Of a DNA stretch of 12,497 nucleotides, positions 1 through 9,622 are shown one piece after another (position 1 is the stretch's first letter; each line of letters starts with the position of its first letter). This DNA is from Pseudomonadota bacterium (GTDB lineage: Bacteria; Pseudomonadota; Alphaproteobacteria; Micropepsales; Micropepsaceae). The notes under the pieces are model-generated. The model was given only the letters and a program-made list of their open reading frames with translations. It had not been told where the DNA came from and searched no databases. The stretch lies in the NCBI GenBank assembly GCA_021817355.1, contig JAKAVI010000081.1, positions 1 through 12,497 on the forward strand, in the 5' to 3' direction. Position numbers and translations under genes: made by a program.

Positions 1-702
1 CGGCAAAAGGCCTCCGTCGCCGCTCGTGACCACCTGATCGCCAGCCTTGAGGTTGGCAGCATCGCTGACCGTGTCGAGCAGGGGCGTCGGAGTATTGTCG
101 CCGGTCAAGATGGCGTGAACGTTGCCCTTTACTGTGCGCACGGGTACCCGCGAATTCAGGTCGGTCAACAGTATCACCCAGGAGGTGCTACGACCGGTGA
201 CGAAGATCCGCCCGATCATCCCGCTGGGCGCGATCACAGCCTGCCCGTCGTGCACGCCATTGCGCGCGCCCGCATCCAAAATGAGGGTCTGAACGAAGGG
301 GCGTGCGACATGGCCGATGACCCGTGCGGTCACGGTCTTCAGCAAAGGATCGGGCACAACATGGAGCAGCTTCTGATAGCGCGTGATGCGCGCCTCAAGC
401 AGCAGCGCAGCGCTCTGCCAGTGACGCAAGCGCTGATTTTGCGCCGTCAGACGCAGGTTTTCCTGGTAGACATCGAACATATTGCCAAGCCCGGATGCCC
501 AACGCGCACCAATATCGAAGGGGGTGCGCGCGGCCTCCAGCGCCGGCCGGCTCAGATCCGAAAAATCGGCACGGATCCGGTTAAAAAGCGGCGACTGCGC
601 CTTGCCCACCAGCACCAAGATCACGGCGAGGATCGCGACGACCGCCAGCGGAAGCTGCCCGCTCCCCTTGGCTCTTGTGATCTTGAAGCTGCCCTGCGGC
701 AT
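1..702 (-). CDS. mreC: Rod shape-determining protein MreC, 5' part (C-terminus beyond the window)
   Basis: MreC is a bitopic inner-membrane protein whose periplasmic part assembles beside MreB, MreD, RodA and PBP2 and organises cell-wall elongation. The gene reads leftward from an ATG at 702-700 and stays open for 234 codons to the window edge. I translated it by hand. A basic N-terminus (about residues 1-16) precedes one membrane segment (about 17-35, GQLPLAVVAILAVILVLVG). A helical stretch at about 75-120 is consistent with the MreC coiled coil. It is followed by the beta domain, with the motifs HDGQAVIAPSGMIGRI and VTSGDGGLLP seen in MreC proteins. Only the end of the beta domain and any C-terminal tail are missing. 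The Shine-Dalgarno is weak (AAAGAGCGGAT upstream). mreB lies 65 bases upstream on the same strand, the usual mreBC order. Family call is firm; the start is likely but not proven. Confidence 0.93.
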   Translation of the reverse strand, partial: MPQGSFKITRAKGSGQLPLAVVAILAVILVLVGKAQSPLFNRIRADFSDLSRPALEAARTPFDIGARWASGLGNMFDVYQENLRLTAQNQRLRHWQSAALLLEARITRYQKLLHVVPDPLLKTVTARVIGHVARPFVQTLILDAGARNGVHDGQAVIAPSGMIGRIFVTGRSTSWVILLTDLNSRVPVRTVKGNVHAILTGDNTPTPLLDTVSDAANLKAGDQVVTSGDGGLLP

Positions 703-717
703 AAGCCGATCCGCTCT

Positions 718-747
718 TTATCCGCTATGTCGTTATCCGCTATGTCG
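718..747. repeat. Perfect 15-bp tandem duplication in the mreB-mreC spacer
   Basis: Two identical head-to-tail 15-bp units, ttatccgctatgtcg (718-732 and 733-747), occupy the spacer between the mreB stop and the mreC start. In the direction of transcription each unit reads CGACATAGCGGATAA. A third, partial GCGGAT follows closer to the mreC start. The duplication lies in the region that would form the mreC translation-initiation leader. It could be a replication-slippage product with no role, or it could affect mreC translation or mRNA stability. Confidence 0.85.
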
Positions 748-767
748 GTGTGTCGCCGTCCCTTCGG

Positions 768-3445
<2,678 letters not shown>

Positions 3446-3482
3446 GGCTATTTGTCCTTCCATCAGCCGTTGCGGTCTACTG

Positions 3483-3562
3483 CTTCTTCTCCAATCGGTC
3501 CCCTGAGCGCCCAGCCACGGTGTGCGGCCTGACGGAGCTCAGGGGCTGATAAGGAGCAGAAG
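3483..3562 (-). promoter_or_regulatory. Putative leuA attenuator: nested alternative stems behind the Leu codons
   Basis: In the leader RNA the Leu-codon run CUUCUGCUCC (3562-3553) can pair with GGAGAAGAAG (3492-3483), 9 of 10 positions. Enclosed within it, CCCCUGAGC (3545-3537), which contains the leader stop codon, pairs perfectly with GCUCAGGGG (3508-3500). The 28-base loop of that stem holds a further small hairpin, GCCGC-ACACC-GUGGC. CUCCUU within the Leu codons and GUCCUUC further upstream (3594-3588) are also complementary to the leuA Shine-Dalgarno GAAGGAC (3460-3454). A ribosome paused on the Leu codons would disrupt these pairings. No U-tract follows any stem, so a standard intrinsic terminator is absent; control of translation or Rho access is the more likely outcome. 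The pairings are seen; the mechanism is inferred. Confidence 0.6.
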
Positions 3563-3643
3563 GCTAGAGACCTGCGGCGAGCCGTTAGAAGGACGGAACT
3601 GGGATGACTTGCGCGCGGAATGGCACAGGCCGCCAGTGCCCAT
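3539..3643 (-). CDS. leuL: leuA leader peptide (34 residues, Leu-Leu-Leu-Leu-Ile near the end)
   Basis: A small reading frame starts at the ATG at 3643-3641 with AAAGGA about five bases upstream and ends at a TGA at 3541-3539, some 95 bases before leuA. It encodes 34 residues. Near its end is SSLLLLISP, with the consecutive codons CUU CUG CUC CUU AUC at 3562-3548. A cluster of codons for the end product just before a stop, in a structured leader upstream of that product's biosynthetic gene, is the hallmark of ribosome-mediated attenuation. The stop codon lies inside the 5' arm of a 9-bp stem. An ATG two codons further upstream (3649) is in frame but is too close to the Shine-Dalgarno. The leader symbol is by analogy with enterobacterial leuL; no sequence homology to that peptide is claimed. 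Confidence 0.72.
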   Translation of the reverse strand: MGTGGLCHSARKSSQFRPSNGSPQVSSLLLLISP

Positions 3644-3737
3644 GATCATCCTTTCGGTTGCGCGCCTTGTCATGAATCGGATCCGTTTCGCCCGTCGCGC
3701 CGACACATGCGTGCCCACACGATCTCACATCCGTTCC

Positions 3738-3768
3738 TCGAAAACTATTCGAAGAAACTTAACGAATA
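3738..3768. repeat. Overlapping AT-rich inverted repeats, possible operator
   Basis: TCGAA-AACTA-TTCGA (3738-3752) is a 5-bp inverted repeat. Its right arm is shared with a second inverted repeat, TATTCG and CGAATA (3746-3751 and 3763-3768), separated by 11 bases. The three half-sites share TTCG/CGAA. They lie in the AT-rich core of the divergent region, about 100-125 bases upstream of the leuA leader-peptide start and 270-300 upstream of the permease start. A dimeric regulator binding here could serve both directions. This is a pattern only; no regulator family is assigned. Confidence 0.4.
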
Positions 3769-3899
3769 CTCATTGCCCACCACTGCGGATAGGCTAGGAG
3801 CTCGTCAACAGCATTTAGGGCAAAGCCGGTCACACTGGCAATAGCGCCAGGCGCGATTCCTCCTGCAATCCGCAGTCATCTCGTTGCGCTTAGGGGCCC

Positions 3900-3931
3900 G
3901 CGCTTTGCCAGCTTGGGCCCGCAAAAAGCGC
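3900..3931 (+). other. Potential hairpin upstream of the permease
   Basis: GCGCTTT (3900-3906) and AAAGCGC (3925-3931) are perfect inverted repeats, and the adjacent GC on each side can extend the stem across a 2-base bulge. It lies about 110 bases upstream of the permease start. No T-run follows in the plus direction. It may be part of the transporter leader RNA, or it may be chance in GC-rich DNA. Confidence 0.3.
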
Positions 3932-3940
3932 TTGGCCGAG

Positions 3941-3971
3941 GCGCCCGGCCGTGTTTATTTGCGCCCGGCCG
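3941..3971. repeat. 11-bp direct repeat with 20-bp period
   Basis: gcgcccggccg occurs at 3941-3951 and again at 3961-3971, separated by the AT-rich tgtttattt. The 20-bp period is about two helical turns, so both copies would present to the same face of the DNA, as in tandem regulator sites. The second copy ends about 70 bases before the permease ATG. Confidence 0.4.
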
Positions 3972-4040
3972 CACCAAGTGTTACGGCCTCCCGACCAATC
4001 GGCCCTCAACTCTCCCCCAACGCATCGAAAGTCGCTGGGC

Positions 4041-5768
4041 ATGAAGATACTGCCGCCCGTCTCCATCGAAACCCGGCGTTTCGTGCCGGACAAATGGGAT
4101 GTGGTGGCCGCTCTTCTCGTCATCGGCCTGCTCGTCGCCCTTGCTGATGCGAGCCGTACCGTCATCCTGCCGCTATCCAGGCTCCAGGCCGAGCCCTTGA
4201 GCCTCGCCCCCTCGGCCCTGCCCTATTACGCCCTGCTGACAGCCTTGCGCATGCTCATCGCGCTCGGGGTTTCTTTAGTCTTTACATTCACTTACGCCAC
4301 ACTGGCCGCCAAGTCCGCGCGTGCCGGGGCCTTCCTCATCCCGCTGCTCGACATCCTGCAGTCGGTGCCCATCCTCAGCTTCATTTCGGTGACAACGCTG
4401 TTTTTCCTCTCGCTGGCCCCCGGCATGGAGCTTGGCGCCGAGTTCGTTGTGATCTTTGCCATCTTCACCAGCCAGGCCTGGAACATGGCGTTCAGTTTCT
4501 ACCAGTCCCTGCGCACCGTTCCCGAAGAGCTGATGGAAGCCGGCCGCATGTTCGGGCTGACCGGCTGGGGCCGGTTCTGGCGGATCGAGGTGCCTTTCGC
4601 CATGCCAGCCCTCATCTGGAACATGATGATGTCCATGTCGGGCGCATGGTTCTTCATCACGGTGGCCGAGGCCATTAGCGTCGGCCATATCAATATCGCG
4701 GTGCCTGGCATCGGCTCTTATATCGCCATGGCCATCAGCCGGCGCGATCTGCCCGCCATTGGATGGGCCATTGCGGCGATGGCGATCGTGATCCTGATTT
4801 ACGACCAGCTGCTCTTTCGTCCGCTAGTCAGCTGGGCCGACCGCTTCAAGATCGACGTCGAGCCCAGCGCCAACGCCCCCGAATCCTGGGCGCTCATGGT
4901 CTATCGCCGCTCGCGCCTGCTGGAGCGGCTGACCGCCCCCTTTGGCGCCGCGATGCGCCATACCTATCGCATCCGTACGCCCAAGCTGCTTTCAGCCAGC
5001 CGCAAGAACCCCGGCGAGGGTGGCCGCAGCGGACAGGTGATCATCTATGGGGCGCTCGGAATTTGCCTCGCACTCGCGCTGTGGCAGGCTGCACGCTTCA
5101 TCGCCCAAAGCCTTAGCCTTGCCGATGTGGGCTACGCGGTGTTTCTGGGTCTGCTCACCGCGCTCAGGGTTTTTGTCCTCATCATCCTCGCCAGCCTGAT
5201 CTGGACGCCGATCGGCATCTATGTCGGCCTGCGCCCCCGGTTGACCAGCGTGGTCCAGCCAGTGGCCCAATTCCTCGCCGCCTTTCCCTCGAACCTGTTC
5301 TTTCCGATCGCCGTCTACGTCATCGTCACCTATCAGCTCAACCCCGACATCTGGCTTTCACCCCTGATGATTTTGGGCACCCAGTGGTACATTCTCTTCA
5401 ATGTGATTGCCGGCGCCTCGGCCTTGCCCCGTGAGCTGCGCGATGCCAGTCAGAACCTGCATGTCGAAGGTTGGCTGTGGTGGCGCAAGGTGGCACTGCC
5501 GACGGTTTTTCCCTATTACGTGACCGGCGCCATCACCGCCTCGGGGGGCTCTTGGAACGCCGCCGTGGTCGCCGAGCTGGCGAGCTGGGGCAGCCGCACC
5601 GTGGAGGCCCACGGGCTTGGCGCCTACATCATGCAGGCCAGCAATAACGGCGATTTTCACCGCATCGTGCTTGGGACGTTGGTGATGAGCGGCTTCGTCG
5701 TGGTCGTCAACCGGGTGCTGTGGCGCCCGCTCTATAATTACGCCGAACGCAAGTTCCGCCTCACCTGA
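4041..5768 (+). CDS. ABC importer permease with two fused membrane domains (nitrate/sulfonate/taurine type)
   Basis: This is an inner-membrane permease of the binding-protein-dependent class in which two permease domains are fused in one chain, so one polypeptide may supply the whole channel. In the 575-residue product, domain 1 spans about 65-260 and domain 2 about 360-560, with hydrophobic segments at about 20-38, 67-87, 98-125, 133-152, 238-255, 333-350, 366-388, 417-430 and 540-557. Each half carries an EAA-type coupling loop for the ATPase: EELMEAGRMFGLTGWGRF at 162-179, and RELRDASQNLHVEGWLWW at 464-481, each followed by a (V/L)P turn. The central linker (about 260-330) is basic. I chose the ATG at 4041; the frame is open to a GTG at 3951, but the extra 30 residues are Pro/Arg-rich and unlike a permease. 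The ATPase gene follows after 14 bases with its Shine-Dalgarno at this stop codon. The substrate is unknown, and no binding protein lies in the window. Confidence 0.88.
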   Translation: MKILPPVSIETRRFVPDKWDVVAALLVIGLLVALADASRTVILPLSRLQAEPLSLAPSALPYYALLTALRMLIALGVSLVFTFTYATLAAKSARAGAFLIPLLDILQSVPILSFISVTTLFFLSLAPGMELGAEFVVIFAIFTSQAWNMAFSFYQSLRTVPEELMEAGRMFGLTGWGRFWRIEVPFAMPALIWNMMMSMSGAWFFITVAEAISVGHINIAVPGIGSYIAMAISRRDLPAIGWAIAAMAIVILIYDQLLFRPLVSWADRFKIDVEPSANAPESWALMVYRRSRLLERLTAPFGAAMRHTYRIRTPKLLSASRKNPGEGGRSGQVIIYGALGICLALALWQAARFIAQSLSLADVGYAVFLGLLTALRVFVLIILASLIWTPIGIYVGLRPRLTSVVQPVAQFLAAFPSNLFFPIAVYVIVTYQLNPDIWLSPLMILGTQWYILFNVIAGASALPRELRDASQNLHVEGWLWWRKVALPTVFPYYVTGAITASGGSWNAAVVAELASWGSRTVEAHGLGAYIMQASNNGDFHRIVLGTLVMSGFVVVVNRVLWRPLYNYAERKFRLT

Positions 5769-5782
5769 AGGAGCCGACAATC

Positions 5783-7096
5783 ATGTCCGAAACCGTGATG
5801 CAGGCCCCCCCGCTGCTGGATGTGCGCAATGTCCGCCAGGCCTTTCCACGTCCGGGCGGCGCCGAACTCCTTGTCCTGGACGGGGTCAACCTGACCCTTC
5901 ATGACAATGAGCTGGTCGGACTTCTGGGCCGTTCGGGCTCGGGCAAATCGACACTTCTGCGCCTGATCGCCGGCCTGGCCGCGCCAACCGGGGGCAATGT
6001 CCAGTACCTCGGCCAAAAGGTCAGCGGCCCGGCGCGCGGCATCGCCATGGTGTTTCAGAGCTTTGCGCTCTTTCCCTGGCTGACGGTGCTCGAAAATGTG
6101 GAGCTTGGACTTGAGGCGTTGGCCCTTCCGGCCAAGGAGATCCGCCAGCGCGCCCTGGCCGGAATCGATCTCATCGGTCTGGACGGTTACGAAAGCGCCT
6201 ATCCACGAGAACTCTCGGGGGGCATGCGCCAGCGCGTGGGCTTTGCGCGGGCGCTCGTGGTGCATCCCAACATCCTTTTGATGGACGAACCCTTCTCGGC
6301 GCTGGACGTGCTGACCGCAGAGAACCTGCGCACCGACCTTCTCGAACTGTGGGGCGAGGGCCAGCTGCCCATCAAGGGCATCATTCTGGTCACGCACAAC
6401 ATCGAAGAAGCGGTGCTGATGTGCGACCGGATCCTGATCTTCTCCACCAATCCGGGGCGCATCGTGACCGAGATCAAGGTTGATCTGACCAAACCGCGCG
6501 ATCGCAACGATCCCAAATTCCTCGCGCTGGTCGATCGCATCTATGTCGAGATGACCGCACGGCGCGAACGCGGCCCCAAATTGCCCGAACGGGCGCCGGC
6601 CGCAACAATCGGCATGCTGCTGCCACGGGTCTCGGCCAACGTGCTCTCCGGTCTGCTCGAGGCGGTCGAGGCTCCACCTTACAATGGCAAGGCGGACCTG
6701 CCCGATATCGCTTCCGACCTGCAGTTTGAAATCGATGAACTGTTTCCGGTCGCCGAAGCCCTGCAGATGCTGCGCCTGGCTGAGATCGAAGGTGGCGACA
6801 TTCGTGTCACCGAATTGGGCAGAAGCTTCGTCAATGCCGAGCTCGATGAGCGCAAGCGGATCTTTGCCCGTGCGGTAAGCCTCAACGTGCCGCTCGCCGC
6901 CCACATACGGCGCGTGCTCGACGAGCGGACAAGCCACACCGCACCCTGGAGCCGCTTTCTCGACGAGCTCGAAGACCATATGTCCGAAGATGCCGCCGAA
7001 GAAACTTTGCGTGCCGTCGTCAGTTGGGCGCGCTTTGCCGAACTTTTCGCCTATGATGATGAGCGCGAAACCTTCAGTCTGGAGAACCCCAGTTGA
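5783..7096 (+). CDS. ABC transporter ATPase with C-terminal AAA-associated-type extension
   Basis: This is the cytoplasmic ATPase that drives the fused permease upstream. Residues 10-260 form a complete nucleotide-binding domain: Walker A GRSGSGKST (49-57), Q-loop Gln92 in VFQSFALFPWLTVLENV, signature LSGGMRQR (144-151), Walker B ILLMDEP (164-170) with Glu169, and H-loop His205 in LVTHNIEEAV. The nitrate/sulfonate/taurine subgroup is indicated by SFALFPWLTV and by FSTNPGRIV. From about 278 to 437 there is an extra domain of some 160 residues (LPRVSANVLSGLLEAV ... VTELGRSFV ... SWARFAELFAYDDE). I take this to be the AAA-associated C-terminal domain known from a subset of these ATPases; its helical, winged-helix-like pattern is my reading. 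AAGGAG overlaps the permease stop, nine bases before this ATG, so the two genes are one operon. The domain's role is not known to me. Confidence 0.9.
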   Translation: MSETVMQAPPLLDVRNVRQAFPRPGGAELLVLDGVNLTLHDNELVGLLGRSGSGKSTLLRLIAGLAAPTGGNVQYLGQKVSGPARGIAMVFQSFALFPWLTVLENVELGLEALALPAKEIRQRALAGIDLIGLDGYESAYPRELSGGMRQRVGFARALVVHPNILLMDEPFSALDVLTAENLRTDLLELWGEGQLPIKGIILVTHNIEEAVLMCDRILIFSTNPGRIVTEIKVDLTKPRDRNDPKFLALVDRIYVEMTARRERGPKLPERAPAATIGMLLPRVSANVLSGLLEAVEAPPYNGKADLPDIASDLQFEIDELFPVAEALQMLRLAEIEGGDIRVTELGRSFVNAELDERKRIFARAVSLNVPLAAHIRRVLDERTSHTAPWSRFLDELEDHMSEDAAEETLRAVVSWARFAELFAYDDERETFSLENPS

Positions 7097-7126
7097 AACG
7101 CCAGCAACCTGCTCTTCTGCCTGCCC

Positions 7127-8332
7127 TCAGTCCGAGAGGGTGACGCGCGGGCGCACCTTTGCGGCACAGCTGCGTGCCCGTGCGCGGGCCTCGACGACAT
7201 CACTGCCCCTGGCCAGGGCAACGGCCATGCGCCGTTTGACAAAAGACTGGGGCTTGCCGAACAGCCGCAACTGGCTCTCCGGCACCTCAAGCGCCTCATC
7301 AATGCTATCGAATCCGATCGCCACAGCATCCACCCCGCCATAGATCACCGCCGAGGCCCCGGGAGCGAGCAGAGCGGTTGAAACCGGAAGCCGGAGTATG
7401 GCCCGCGCATGGAGGGCAAACTCGCTCTGGTATTGGCTGACGAGCGTCACCAGCCCGGTATCGTGGGGACGTGGCGAGACTTCGCTGAACCAGACCTCAT
7501 CGCCCCTGATGAACAGCTCGACACCGAAGATACCCAGTCCGCCCAGGGCGCCGGTAACCTTGGCGGCGATCTCCTGGGAGCGCGCCAGCGCAGGTGCAGA
7601 CAGCCTCTGCGGCTGCCAGCTTTCGACGTAATCACCGGCAACCTGGCGATGGCCGATGGGCGCACAGAATTGCGTGGTGATCTGGCCGCCACTGACCGCG
7701 CGCACTGTCAGAAGGGTAATTTCGGTATCAAATTCAACCTCGCCTTCCACGATCATGCGCGGGCTGCGCACGCGACCGGCATCCAGGGCAGTCTGCCAGG
7801 CGGCATCGACGTCGCCAGGCGTCCCTAGTCGGCTCTGCCCCTTGCCCGAGGATGACATCACCGGCTTCACAAAACAGGGAAAACCCAGTCTGAGGGCGGC
7901 CGCACGCAGCTCCTCCCGCGAAGCGACAAAGGCATAGGGCGAGGTCGGCAGTTTCAGCTCTTCAGCAGCCAAAACGCGGATCCGCTCACGGTTCATGGTG
8001 GTGTGAGCGGCAAAGGCAGTGGGGATAACCGTTGCCAGGCCGTCGGCCTCGATGCGCAGCAGCTCCTCGGTAGCGATGGCCTCGATTTCCGGAACGATCA
8101 AATGCGGGCGCTCCTGTTCGACGAGCGCCCGCAGGGCGGCCGCATCGGTCATGTCGATGACATGGGCACGGTGTGCAACCTGCTGCGCCGGGGCGCCCGC
8201 GTAGCGGTCCACGGCAATCACTTCCACACCCAGGCGCTGCAGTTCAATCGCCACTTCCTTGCCAAGCTCACCGGCTCCCAGAAGCATCACCCGCGTGGCA
8301 TTTGCGCTCAAAGGTGTTCCCAGCATCACCAT
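7127..8332 (-). CDS. purT: Formate-dependent phosphoribosylglycinamide formyltransferase (GAR transformylase 2)
   Basis: PurT is an ATP-grasp enzyme that makes formyl-GAR from GAR, formate and ATP in purine synthesis, an alternative to the folate-dependent PurN. The 401-residue product aligns by eye with E. coli PurT throughout: [20 protein letters not shown] (13-32), [14 protein letters not shown] segment, [14 protein letters not shown] (79-92), TMNRERIR, the ATP-grasp loop [12 protein letters not shown] (156-167), [44 protein letters not shown] (about 269-293) and LFGKP near the end. All expected blocks are present. I chose the ATG at 8332 because GGAGG lies eight bases upstream; the frame extends to a TTG at 8347 that falls in the Shine-Dalgarno itself. 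A 16-bp tandem duplication lies just upstream. The gene is 133 bases downstream of ilvC and convergent with the ABC ATPase gene (30 bases apart, no terminator visible). Confidence 0.96.
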   Translation of the reverse strand: MVMLGTPLSANATRVMLLGAGELGKEVAIELQRLGVEVIAVDRYAGAPAQQVAHRAHVIDMTDAAALRALVEQERPHLIVPEIEAIATEELLRIEADGLATVIPTAFAAHTTMNRERIRVLAAEELKLPTSPYAFVASREELRAAALRLGFPCFVKPVMSSSGKGQSRLGTPGDVDAAWQTALDAGRVRSPRMIVEGEVEFDTEITLLTVRAVSGGQITTQFCAPIGHRQVAGDYVESWQPQRLSAPALARSQEIAAKVTGALGGLGIFGVELFIRGDEVWFSEVSPRPHDTGLVTLVSQYQSEFALHARAILRLPVSTALLAPGASAVIYGGVDAVAIGFDSIDEALEVPESQLRLFGKPQSFVKRRMAVALARGSDVVEARARARSCAAKVRPRVTLSD

Positions 8333-8348
8333 GTCTGTGACCTCCAAG

Positions 8349-8380
8349 GATGGCGTATGGCAAAGATGACGTATGGCAAA
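8349..8380. repeat. 16-bp tandem duplication directly upstream of purT
   Basis: Units at 8349-8364 and 8365-8380 are head-to-tail and differ at one base (gatggcgtatggcaaa / gatgacgtatggcaaa); the shared core cgtatggcaaag is 12 bases. In the purT direction each unit reads TTTGCCATACG(T/C)CATC. The array ends at the purT Shine-Dalgarno, within about 20 bases of its ATG, so it is probably in the 5' leader or at the promoter. It could be a slippage duplication, a pair of regulator half-sites on one face of the DNA, or a translation element. Confidence 0.8.
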
Positions 8381-8390
8381 GCGCAGCCGT

Positions 8391-8422
8391 CCGGTTCGTA
8401 AGCCCTAAGGTGCACGAACCGG
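8391..8422. repeat. Perfect 9-bp inverted repeat in the ilvC-purT spacer
   Basis: CCGGTTCGT (8391-8399) and ACGAACCGG (8414-8422) flank a 14-base spacer. It lies 44 bases past the ilvC stop and about 60 upstream of the purT start. It could fold as an RNA hairpin behind ilvC, but no U-tract follows on either strand, so an intrinsic terminator is not supported. A palindromic operator for purT, or a 3'-end stabilising hairpin for the ilv transcript, are equally possible. Confidence 0.6.
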
Positions 8423-8465
8423 GCAGAGGGCCTTGCTTCGGATTAGGCGCTTATGGCCTCGACGG

Positions 8466-9503
<1,038 letters not shown>

Positions 9504-9514
9504 TCACTGCCGGA

Positions 9515-9536
9515 TGTCCGCGGCAAAACCCGGACA
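9515..9536 (-). other. Hairpin in the ilvN-ilvC spacer
   Basis: TGTCCG and CGGACA (6 bp, 9515-9520 and 9531-9536) enclose a 10-base loop that can add a GG/CC pair. It lies about 35 bases upstream of the ilvC start in the RNA sense. No T-run follows. It may be an RNA processing or stabilising element between ilvN and ilvC. Confidence 0.3.
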
Positions 9537-9608
9537 CCAAGGTTCCACAAATTACTCCCGCCCCAAGCGATAGCGCGTCCTTGCCCCACCTGAAGACGGG
9601 ATTGGTGA

Positions 9609-9620
9609 GACGGCGCCGTC
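9609..9620. repeat. 12-bp perfect palindrome after the ilvN stop
   Basis: GACGGCGCCGTC is self-complementary over all 12 bases and begins two bases past the ilvN stop codon. With no loop sequence and no T-run it is a poor terminator candidate. It may be a DNA-binding site or a chance GC palindrome. Confidence 0.35.
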
Positions 9621-9622
9621 CT

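Larger units (their letters stand above)
3644..4040. other. Divergent leuA / ABC-transporter control region
   Basis: No gene is supported in this stretch of about 400 bases. It must hold the promoters for leuA (leftward) and for the ABC transporter (rightward), but I could not identify a convincing -35/-10 pair on either strand. It contains an AT-rich section at about 3736-3775, markedly different from the GC-rich surroundings, with inverted repeats. Nearer the permease there is a hairpin and a spaced direct repeat, listed separately. Frames open on the plus strand across 3522-3844 and 3884-4147 lack family resemblance and good start signals. Confidence 0.6.

Noticed and set aside
3804..3809. 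TTGACG on the minus strand as the leuA -35 box
   Set aside because: No acceptable -10 hexamer lies 16-18 bases downstream, so the promoter call was not made.
3522..3844. Two plus-strand open frames upstream of the transporter
   Set aside because: No ribosome-binding site or family resemblance; they overlap the minus-strand leuA leader peptide and the AT-rich control region.
3951..4040. Upstream GTG start for the permease (30 extra residues)
   Set aside because: The extension is Pro/Arg/His-rich, begins inside the direct-repeat region and is unlike permease N-termini; the ATG at 4041 is preferred.
5738..6979. 413-codon open frame antisense to the ABC ATPase gene
   Set aside because: It mirrors a gene with all ABC motifs intact. 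Its translation is His/Gln/Asp-rich with no recognisable family, as expected from the antisense of GC-rich coding DNA.
7097..7126. Bidirectional terminator between the convergent ABC ATPase and purT genes
   Set aside because: The 30-base spacer shows no hairpin or T-run on either strand.
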